Source of the DNA: an uncultured Tissierellia bacterium
GTDB taxonomy: Bacteria > Bacillota > Clostridia > Tissierellales > Peptoniphilaceae
Direction: 5' to 3'
DNA length: 14,948 bases
Assembly: GCA_902489375.1 (NCBI GenBank)
Contig: CABTZP010000024.1
Span: 1-14,948, forward strand
Translations under genes and position numbers: made by a program
The notes under the pieces: model-generated
What the model saw: only the letters and a program-made list of their open reading frames with translations
What the model was told of the DNA's origin: nothing
Database searches by the model: none
Shown: positions 8,324-14,191 of the stretch, in pieces
Numbering within the stretch: the first letter of the stretch is position 1
Layout: each line of letters opens with the position of its first letter

Positions 8324-8341
8324 CCGGCCCTTTCCGGCCCT
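8324..8341. repeat. 8-bp direct repeat between the lysC and queH promoters
   Basis: CCGGCCCT occurs at 8324-8331 and again at 8334-8341, one helical turn apart. It lies about 10 bp upstream of the lysC -35 box and just upstream of a possible queH -10 (TAAAAT at 8349-8354). Its position would suit a regulator site, but the repeat is short and could be chance. Confidence 0.35.
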
Positions 8342-8378
8342 GATGGTGTAAAATAGAAGGAAAAGAAAGGGAAAAGAG

Positions 8379-9059
8379 ATGAAGGAAAATTATCAAAAAA
8401 TCCTGGAAGAAACGCTAAAGAAAGTAGGCGGGCAAAAGCGCCCCCCCGCCCTTCTTCTCCACTCCTGCTGTGCCCCTTGTTCTTCTTATGTCTTAGACTA
8501 CCTTTCCCAGTATTTTAAGATTACTGTCTTTTATTATAATCCTAATATTTATCCCGACCGAGAATACGAATTTCGCGAAAAGGAGCAGGAGAAGTTCATT
8601 GAGGCCTTTTTGAAAGATCATCCCGAAGCCCATCCGATTACCTTTATGAAAGCCCCTTATGAAAAAGAACTTTATTACAAAGAGGTCCGGGGCCATGAAA
8701 AAGATCCCGAAAAGGGAGCTCGGTGCTTTCTCTGCTATGAAATGAGACTGAAAAAAACGGCCGAAACGGCTAAAAAAGGGGGCTTTGACTATTTCACAAC
8801 CACCCTTTCCATCAGTCCCCATAAAGATGCTCAAAAGCTGAATGCAATCGGAAAAAAACTGGCCGAGGAATACCAAGTTTCCTACCTTTTTTCCGATTTT
8901 AAAAAGAAGGAGGGATTTAAGAAATCCCTCCTTCTCAGTGAAAAGTATCAAATTTACCGGCAGGATTACTGCGGCTGTTTATTTTCTTACCAAGCAAATC
9001 AAGAAAGGAAAATACCCTCTGAAGAATCTATTTCTTCTCTTCCGAAAGATCTGCTGTAA
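8379..9059 (+). CDS. queH: Epoxyqueuosine reductase QueH
   Basis: Catalyses the last step of queuosine synthesis in tRNA, reducing epoxyqueuosine. It is the alternative to the cobalamin enzyme QueG and is common in anaerobes. The protein has 226 residues, a normal length. Conserved cysteines are seen as HSCCAPC (Cys30, Cys31, Cys34), ARCFLC (Cys116, Cys119) and YRQDYCGC (Cys198, Cys200); YYNPNIYP (52-59) and TTTLSISPHKD (140-150) are also family signatures. The cysteines are expected to bind an iron-sulfur cluster and a second metal. A purine-rich stretch containing AAAGGG lies about 8 nt before the ATG. No other queuosine gene is nearby. It is divergent from lysC, and its last 32 bp overlap the 3' end of the convergent AbfD-like gene. 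Confidence 0.95.
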   Translation: MKENYQKILEETLKKVGGQKRPPALLLHSCCAPCSSYVLDYLSQYFKITVFYYNPNIYPDREYEFREKEQEKFIEAFLKDHPEAHPITFMKAPYEKELYYKEVRGHEKDPEKGARCFLCYEMRLKKTAETAKKGGFDYFTTTLSISPHKDAQKLNAIGKKLAEEYQVSYLFSDFKKKEGFKKSLLLSEKYQIYRQDYCGCLFSYQANQERKIPSEESISSLPKDLL

Positions 9060-10479
9060 TCCCAGCGATATGCTTTGCAGTTTGTGCAAATTCCTCCCAA
9101 GGTTCCATCGCTTTGACAACCATTCTTGCTCCATCCGGCGAACCGCCGCCGTGCATACATCCAGGAATGCCGCCTCCAACGGTTAGCCATTCCACAAGCC
9201 TAGCCGCCCGGGCCCTGCTTTCTCCATCACACCCGGCCGTAAGGGCTTTGATAAGAGTGCCCCCGTATTTCTCATTCATAAAGTCCTCATAGGGAGGCAT
9301 ACAGCCCGTCTCGGCAATTCCGCCGGAAATATCCGTAGCCATGACCTTCGTCGTATAAGGAATTGACCCAACCTGAGTCTTATTGACATGGGCCAGAAGA
9401 GCATTAGGAATAAAAAGGCCGGAAGGATGCTGCTTTCCCTTTGCAATTGCCCCAATCCCTAAACCATAGGTAAGTTCGTTGTTGATAGCCATCTGTGTCA
9501 GCTTATCCTGGAAGGTTTTTCGAGTGAGACCATTTGCCCTGGCCATATTAATAGCGGCGCCACACATGACATCTCCCTGGCCGGCAACGCAGGCACCGAT
9601 GGCCGACCGATAGATGGCTGCAAAAATGCCGATAAACTGTCCGCAGTATTTGGCCTCCTTATTAATGAAGACTCTCTCTTTGGGAACAAAAACATGATCA
9701 AAGAGGAGGAAAGCTTGGGTAATATTGCCAACTTTCGGGCTATCCCAGCCCTCGTGAAGATCCCTTTCATCGGAGGGTCTTCTTGTTTCTACAATGGTCA
9801 ATCCTTCCGCATCTCTTGGAACAGCACAGGCAACGGCAAAATCCTTATCCGTATCCTTATAGCCGGAACCAGGAACCACCATAATTTCATGACAGGCAGC
9901 AATTCCGCAGATCTGTACTTTATAACCGGAGATTACAATCCCATCTTCTCGTTCCTCCACAATGTGAACAACAGAATCTGGGTTCTCTTGCTGTGAGGGT
10001 TTTAAAGACCGATTTCCTTTGGCATCCGTTAATGCTCCGGCAACAGAAAGGGCATGGTTTTCGACGTAGAGCATATAATTTTTTAAAAGCTCGTGATAGT
10101 TCGTTCCCAGTTCCTTATCCATATCATAGGTTACCGCCCAAAGAGCGTTCATGGCCGTCCAGCCGGCGCAAGTGGCTCCCTGGCAGGTCCCAGAATACCG
10201 GAACTGCTCACGTTTCATATCTGCGTTACCGATTTGATCTTCCATCGTAGTATTTAAGGTGTTCCACCGATGGGCGATTTCTCCCGTCAATACGGATTTA
10301 TTCGTGAAGATTGGTTTCTTTTCCTCGTCAAAGGCCATGTCGTAAGAGTGCGCTACCGAGTCTACATGCAGGCGAGTATTGGGATCAGTTGTAACATCTT
10401 CAATCAACTTGCCATACTTGTAAATGTTTGGCCTTAATTTTTTCAAGCTTTCCCGATACTGGGCACCATTGATCAGCAT
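9028..10479 (-). CDS. 4-hydroxybutyryl-CoA dehydratase / 4-hydroxyphenylacetate 3-hydroxylase (HpaB) family flavoprotein, exact function uncertain
   Basis: The 483-residue protein is alignable throughout with AbfD, the FAD and [4Fe-4S] enzyme that dehydrates 4-hydroxybutyryl-CoA: MLINGAQYRESL at the start, GTNYH, GAxTDxKGxR, the VEEREDGIVI segment and HGGGSP near the end. In AbfD of Clostridium aminobutyricum the cluster ligands are Cys99, Cys103, His292 and Cys299. Here the first pair is Cys99 and Cys104 (one residue further apart), the last is Cys297, and the His position holds Tyr290. AbfD residues Tyr296 and Lys300 align with Ile and Val. So it may not be a true dehydratase; a related dehydratase, isomerase or hydroxylase is possible. 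It has about 11 cysteines. The second ATG (10479) was chosen: AGGAGG lies 7 nt upstream, and it matches the AbfD N-terminus. No CoA-transferase or dehydrogenase partner is nearby. Confidence 0.8.
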   Translation of the reverse strand: MLINGAQYRESLKKLRPNIYKYGKLIEDVTTDPNTRLHVDSVAHSYDMAFDEEKKPIFTNKSVLTGEIAHRWNTLNTTMEDQIGNADMKREQFRYSGTCQGATCAGWTAMNALWAVTYDMDKELGTNYHELLKNYMLYVENHALSVAGALTDAKGNRSLKPSQQENPDSVVHIVEEREDGIVISGYKVQICGIAACHEIMVVPGSGYKDTDKDFAVACAVPRDAEGLTIVETRRPSDERDLHEGWDSPKVGNITQAFLLFDHVFVPKERVFINKEAKYCGQFIGIFAAIYRSAIGACVAGQGDVMCGAAINMARANGLTRKTFQDKLTQMAINNELTYGLGIGAIAKGKQHPSGLFIPNALLAHVNKTQVGSIPYTTKVMATDISGGIAETGCMPPYEDFMNEKYGGTLIKALTAGCDGESRARAARLVEWLTVGGGIPGCMHGGGSPDGARMVVKAMEPWEEFAQTAKHIAGITADLSEEKK

Positions 10480-10481
10480 AA

Positions 10482-10592
10482 TCATTCCTCCTTTAGTAAA
10501 AGAAACAGTTTTGGCATCACAGCATAATATGATGTCACAGCATAAAATCGAGTATTTTCATTGCACATATTGACCAGTAAAAACGAGAAAAT
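10482..10592 (-). CDS. Possible 36-residue leader ORF with an AUU start, or its remnant
   Basis: In the leader of the AbfD-like gene a clear ribosome binding site AGGAGG (10602-10597) is followed after 4 nt by ATT, not ATG. From there the frame stays open for 36 codons and stops at TGA (10484-10482), just before the AbfD-like ATG and overlapping the upstream alternative ATG. The peptide would be hydrophobic at both ends (IFSFLLV and LFLLL) with a repeated YAV. AUU is a real but rare bacterial start (infC). An in-frame ATG at 10568 has no binding site. It could also be a dead leader peptide or chance. Confidence 0.25.
   Translation of the reverse strand: MFSFLLVNMCNENTRFYAVTSYYAVMPKLFLLLKEE
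10517..10545. repeat. Two exact 11-bp direct repeats in the leader of the AbfD-like gene
   Basis: TCACAGCATAA occurs at 10517-10527 and 10535-10545, 18 bp apart; on the transcribed strand it reads TTATGCTGTGA. The repeats lie downstream of the promoter and about 40-65 nt upstream of the start codon. They could be a tandem binding site for a regulator. They also fall in the possible leader ORF, where the 18-bp period is six codons. Confidence 0.6.
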
Positions 10593-10623
10593 AGCACCTC
10601 CTAAAAATCATGAAAAAATTGGT

Positions 10624-10652
10624 ATTATATTCGCTCTATATACAGCTCGCAA
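10624..10652 (-). promoter_or_regulatory. Sigma-A promoter of the AbfD-like gene
   Basis: Minus strand: -35 TTGCGA (10652-10647), a 17-nt spacer and a perfect -10 TATAAT (10629-10624). Expected start is near 10617, leaving a leader of about 137 nt before the chosen ATG. It lies just after the terminator of the PIN-TRAM gene, so the AbfD-like gene is its own transcription unit. Confidence 0.85.
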
Positions 10653-10720
10653 CGGTTCCTGAGGTTAGAAAACCTTTTCTTTCTTTTAAATATAGCAAAA
10701 ATTTATAAAATATTCAAGAT

Positions 10721-10746
10721 AAAAGGGGCCGATTTTCATCAGCCCC
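10721..10746 (-). terminator. Rho-independent terminator after the PIN-TRAM gene
   Basis: Minus strand: a 9-bp stem GGGGCTGAT / ATCGGCCCC with one T-G pair and a stable GAAA tetraloop, followed by TTTT. It begins about 12 nt after the stop codon at 10759. Confidence 0.88.
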
Positions 10747-10758
10747 CAAAAATTTTAT

Positions 10759-12039
10759 TTAGTTTCCAGGCAGAGCTTCCCGGACCGGGTGGATCCGACT
10801 GAAGATCATCTTTCCAGCGGAAGTCTGTAAGACCGAAGTGACGGTTGTATCGACCGTTTTTCCGATCGCTTCTCCCCCGTCTTCAATGACAATCATGGTT
10901 CCGTCATCAAGGTAGGCCAGGCCCTGACCGACTTCTTTTCCCGCCTTTAAAATCTTAATGCGCATGATTTCACCGGGAATCACCACCGGTTTTAAGGCAT
11001 TGGCCAATTCGTTGACATTTAAAACGCGAATGTTCTGGACGGAAGCGACCTTATTCAAATTATAATCATTGGTTACAATCCAGCCCTGGTAGCGCTTGGT
11101 CAAAATGAGAAGCTTGGCATCCACTTCATTGGTCTCGTCAATATTCTGACTGTCCACCACGACGGTTAGCTCCGGCGATTTTCTCATTTCATAGACCCAG
11201 TCCAGGCCTTTTCTTCCTCGCTCCCGCCTTTGGGTATCCGAAGAATCTGAAATATGCTGAAGTTCTTCCAAAACATACTTCGAAATCACGATGGGCCCTT
11301 CTAAAAAGCCCGCTTTGATGACGGAGAAGATTCGGCCGTCAATAATTACCGAGGTATCCAAAATTTTGGGAATGACCAAAGGATCCCTTCCCTCAAAAAT
11401 CTCCGCCTCATGAAAATCCGGGAACATGGCCAGGGGATTTTGAAAGAGATCCGTGGAATCTTCATCTTCTTCCGCTTCAATTTCTTCTTCCTGAGAAGAC
11501 GGACGACCTTTTTTCCCTAAGAGATGGAAATGATGCTTGTTTTTTTCCTCTTTTGCGCTCTTGTCCTCCTTTTGCTTTTTAGACCGATCTTTGGAAAAAA
11601 AGAGCGCTTTGATTTCTTCCGCATTGGAAAGGGCAATGCGAATACCCAATAATCCAAAAAAGATATAGATGAATATGGCAATTAAAACCCCAATGACATT
11701 GCCCACATAGTTAATACTGAGCGATAAAACCGGATTGCTGACAATCATCGCAATGACCAGTCCAATGAAAAGTCCCCCGGTCGCGATGATCATATCGCTT
11801 AACGGACGCCCTTCAAAACGTTTGACAAGTGAATCCTCCATGATGTTTAAGGTCCTGGCGAAAAAAGGAAATAAAAAATAAAACAGAATAAAACCGCCAA
11901 TCGTAATCAGGCCAATAATAATGACTGTCCAGGACTTTGCCAGGGAAGCGAACACTTGCAGACCATTCAGAAAAATGCCAAGGGCTAGGCCGACCACCGC
12001 ACCGATGATGCCGATCAAAATTCGAACAATTTTTCTCAT
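10759..12039 (-). CDS. Membrane-anchored PIN-TRAM protein (YacL type)
   Basis: A 426-residue protein with four hydrophobic segments in residues 1-140, then a long charged linker (about 150-220, Lys/Glu-rich, then Glu/Asp-rich), a PIN nuclease-fold domain (about 224-345) and a TRAM domain (about 350-415). PIN acidic residues visible are Asp228 in ILDTSVIIDGR, Glu258/259 in VLEEL, Asp307 in NEVDAKL and Asp325 in TNDYN. PIN domains are often RNases and TRAM domains bind RNA; the true target of YacL-type proteins is not settled. Bacillus YacL is about 366 residues, the difference lying in the linker. GGAGA precedes the ATG at suitable distance. Its place after radA and carD is the usual one in Clostridia, where ispD and ispF often follow; here they do not. 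Confidence 0.93.
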   Translation of the reverse strand: MRKIVRILIGIIGAVVGLALGIFLNGLQVFASLAKSWTVIIIGLITIGGFILFYFLFPFFARTLNIMEDSLVKRFEGRPLSDMIIATGGLFIGLVIAMIVSNPVLSLSINYVGNVIGVLIAIFIYIFFGLLGIRIALSNAEEIKALFFSKDRSKKQKEDKSAKEEKNKHHFHLLGKKGRPSSQEEEIEAEEDEDSTDLFQNPLAMFPDFHEAEIFEGRDPLVIPKILDTSVIIDGRIFSVIKAGFLEGPIVISKYVLEELQHISDSSDTQRRERGRKGLDWVYEMRKSPELTVVVDSQNIDETNEVDAKLLILTKRYQGWIVTNDYNLNKVASVQNIRVLNVNELANALKPVVIPGEIMRIKILKAGKEVGQGLAYLDDGTMIVIEDGGEAIGKTVDTTVTSVLQTSAGKMIFSRIHPVREALPGN

Positions 12040-12056
12040 CGGCTTCTCCTTTCTTT

Positions 12057-12074
12057 ATTTACCGAATTTACCGA
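12057..12074. repeat. Tandem 9-bp repeat upstream of the PIN-TRAM gene
   Basis: ATTTACCGA occurs twice without a gap, at 12057-12065 and 12066-12074. On the minus strand this gives TCGGTAAAT twice, overlapping a possible weak promoter: TTGAAA, an 18-nt spacer, then GTAAAT. The start codon is about 18 nt further on. Confidence 0.45.
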
Positions 12075-12120
12075 TTTCCGCCCTAAGGATTTCAATCGGC
12101 GGAAAGATCAAAATATTTTT

Positions 12121-12155
12121 AAAAATAAGAAACGCACGCAAAAAAAACGTGCGCT
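12121..12155 (-). terminator. Probable Rho-independent terminator after carD
   Basis: Minus strand: CGCACG / CGTGCG with flanking G-T and A-T pairs (up to 8 bp), a 9-nt T-rich loop, then TTTCTTATTTTT. It lies about 25 nt after the carD stop codon and before the PIN-TRAM gene, which therefore probably has its own promoter in 12040-12120. Confidence 0.72.
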
Positions 12156-12178
12156 ATCTCCTCGATATCTGAAGCGGT

Positions 12179-12715
12179 TTATTCCGCTTCCTCCAAAACT
12201 TCATTGCCTTCAGGATCTTGCACTTCCAGATCCTCATCCATGGTGATGGCGTCATCGATCATGGTCTGGGCTTCTTCTGTACTCATGGACCCAACGATGA
12301 CCAGCTCGGAAATCAACATTTTCTTTGTACGGTTGAGCATTTTTTTCTCCGAGGTGGAAAGGCCCTTTTCCATATCCCTTACCTGAAGATTTCGAATGAT
12401 CTCCGCCATTTCAAAGGGATCGCCGGTCTTTAGGCTTTTCAAATTTTCCCGATACCTTTGGCTCCAGTTATTAGACATTTCCGTACTTTCGGAATGGAGA
12501 ATGTCCATGACTTTTTTTCCGTCCTCTTTTGACATCACCGGGCGAATACCGATGGAGTCAATATGATTTACCGGGATAGAGATTTTAATACTGGCAATGG
12601 GCATCTTCAGGATGTAGAACTGCTGTTCAGTTTCTAAAATTTCCCTGGTCTCAATCCCGACAATTTTTCCTGCCCCTTGCATGGGATAAACTATGCGATC
12701 CCCGACTTTAAACAT
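12179..12715 (-). CDS. carD: CarD/CdnL-family RNA polymerase-binding regulator
   Basis: Binds the RNA polymerase beta subunit through its N-terminal Tudor-like domain and steadies the open promoter complex, often at rRNA promoters. Seen: FKVGDRIVYPMQGAGKI (2-18), the family's start, and IPVNHIDSIGIRPV (47-60). A helical C-terminal domain follows with NNWSQRYREN, whose Trp84 matches the DNA-wedging Trp of mycobacterial CarD, and then an acidic tail. The product has 178 residues. An alternative GTG start lies 9 nt upstream (12724), but it overlaps the GGGGGTGAT ribosome binding site, so the ATG at 12715 is preferred. It follows radA by about 80 nt without a terminator between them, yet has its own strong promoter. 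Confidence 0.95.
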   Translation of the reverse strand: MFKVGDRIVYPMQGAGKIVGIETREILETEQQFYILKMPIASIKISIPVNHIDSIGIRPVMSKEDGKKVMDILHSESTEMSNNWSQRYRENLKSLKTGDPFEMAEIIRNLQVRDMEKGLSTSEKKMLNRTKKMLISELVIVGSMSTEEAQTMIDDAITMDEDLEVQDPEGNEVLEEAE

Positions 12716-12733
12716 ATCGATCACCCCCTCTAA

Positions 12734-12762
12734 ATTATAGCGGGAAAAATCCTGGAAGGCAA
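12734..12762 (-). promoter_or_regulatory. Sigma-A promoter of carD
   Basis: Minus strand: -35 TTGCCT (12762-12757), a 17-nt spacer and a perfect -10 TATAAT (12739-12734). The predicted start, near 12727, lies only about 12 nt before the ATG and within the G-rich ribosome binding site, so the leader would be unusually short. Confidence 0.82.
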
Positions 12763-12796
12763 AAGATAAATATTATATTGGATGGAAAATGAAATG

Positions 12797-14191
12797 TCAA
12801 TTTTTCTCTCTCTTTTTTTCCTTTCCTTCTCTTTTCAGTCGATTGAGTACCTGGGAGAGATTCTGACAATAAACCAGCTCCAACGTATCAAATTGCGCAG
12901 GGGGAAAATCAGCCGATACATACACTCTCTTAAAGCCCATCCGCGAAAGATCTTGAACCCTTCGTTCTCCGTCTTCCGCTTTTTTTAAGTCCCCGGTCAG
13001 GCCAACTTCAGCAAGAAAGGCATCTGTCGCGGATAAAAAGAAACCATCCGCGGCGGATGCAATTGCAACCAGGACAGCAAGATCTGTCACCCTTTCTTTA
13101 ATGGCAATGCCCCCCGTCGCCTTTAAAACGATGTTTTTTTCATCTAGCCGGTAGCCCGCCCGAACTTCCAAAACGGCCACCAGAGTATTGAGCTGATCCC
13201 TGCGCAGGCTATCGCCGATCCGCATGGGGTACGGCTCGTAAGAAGGAGAAACCAGGGCCTCAATTTCAATGGGAATAAACCGGGACCCTTCCTTCTGCAG
13301 AGCAATTGCCGATCCTGTGACCGGCCGATCTCTTTTCGTCAGAAAAAAAGAATAGGGGTCTTGGACCTCCATCAGACCCTTTTCCATCATTTGGAAAAGA
13401 CCTACTTCTCCCGTATAGCCGAACCGATTTTTTGTCGATCGGAGCAGACGCAGGCCCTCGTCCCCGCCGTCATCCAGATATAAAACGGTATCAACCAAAT
13501 GTTCAATGGTTCTTAAACCGGCCATTTCATCAGATTTTGTCATGTGCCCAACGATAAAAGAGGCCATGGGATGAGAAGGATCCTTACTCAGCTCAAGGGT
13601 TTTGTCCGTCACCCGAAGGGTTTGGGTAGGAGTCCCCTGTCTCTGCGCAAATTCCTCCAGCTGGAAGGTTTGTACCGAATCCAGGATAAGAAGGGCAGGA
13701 TGCAGGCGAAAAACCTCATCCATCACCTCATCCATCGCGTTAGTCGAAAGGATATAAATTTTAGGGCTGAGCTGGTCAAAAAGACGGCTGGCCCGGTTTT
13801 TAACCTGACCTGCGCTTTCTTCTCCGGAAGCATAGAGGACGTCTTTCCCCTGCCGGGCAAAATTCATGGAAAGCTGAAGGAGGAGGGTGGATTTTCCAGC
13901 GCCAGGCCTAGCCGTAAGCATATTGACAGAGTCTCGGACAAGCCCGCCTCCTAAAACTCGGTTGAGCTCTTTTATCCCCGTATCCATTCGCTCAGAGGAA
14001 GTGGAGGCCACCTCAGAAAGAGGGATCGCTTTTTCCCTCTTTTGCGCCGGCGTCGTTGTTCTTTTCTCTTTGGACGGACTTATGCGGGTTTCTTCCATGG
14101 TTGCCCATTGCCCGCAATTTGGGCATTTTCCAGTCCATCCCGTTTGAACATGGCCGCACTCTTTACAGATATAGCGCACCCTTTCAGCCAT
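12797..14191 (-). CDS. radA: DNA repair protein RadA (Sms)
   Basis: A RecA-like ATPase that acts as a branch-migration helicase in recombination and repair. The 464 residues are normal. Seen: an N-terminal zinc finger with Cys9, Cys12, Cys23 and Cys26, Walker A ARPGAGKS (94-101), Walker B LLILDS (167-172), the RadA-specific KNRFG (254-258), and a Lon-like C-terminal domain (about 290-450). Small departures from the usual sequence: ARPGAGKS where GDPGIGKS is common, and AGLRTIEH where AGPRxLEH is common. The ATG overlaps the end of clpC by 8 nt, with GGAG inside clpC, so translation is probably coupled. No disA follows it, unlike many Firmicutes. No terminator separates it from carD. Confidence 0.97.
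   Translation of the reverse strand: MAERVRYICKECGHVQTGWTGKCPNCGQWATMEETRISPSKEKRTTTPAQKREKAIPLSEVASTSSERMDTGIKELNRVLGGGLVRDSVNMLTARPGAGKSTLLLQLSMNFARQGKDVLYASGEESAGQVKNRASRLFDQLSPKIYILSTNAMDEVMDEVFRLHPALLILDSVQTFQLEEFAQRQGTPTQTLRVTDKTLELSKDPSHPMASFIVGHMTKSDEMAGLRTIEHLVDTVLYLDDGGDEGLRLLRSTKNRFGYTGEVGLFQMMEKGLMEVQDPYSFFLTKRDRPVTGSAIALQKEGSRFIPIEIEALVSPSYEPYPMRIGDSLRRDQLNTLVAVLEVRAGYRLDEKNIVLKATGGIAIKERVTDLAVLVAIASAADGFFLSATDAFLAEVGLTGDLKKAEDGERRVQDLSRMGFKRVYVSADFPPAQFDTLELVYCQNLSQVLNRLKREGKEKKREKN

Noticed and set aside
8178..8396. N-terminal extension of the lysC reading frame up to 8396
   Set aside because: No ribosome binding site, not kinase-like, covers the operon promoter and overlaps queH; the ATG at 8177 fits family and ribosome binding site.
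10560..10582. Sigma-54-like TGGTCAATATGTGCA in the AbfD-like leader
   Set aside because: GG and GC are 9 rather than 10 nt apart and the spacing is strict; a good sigma-A promoter lies upstream.
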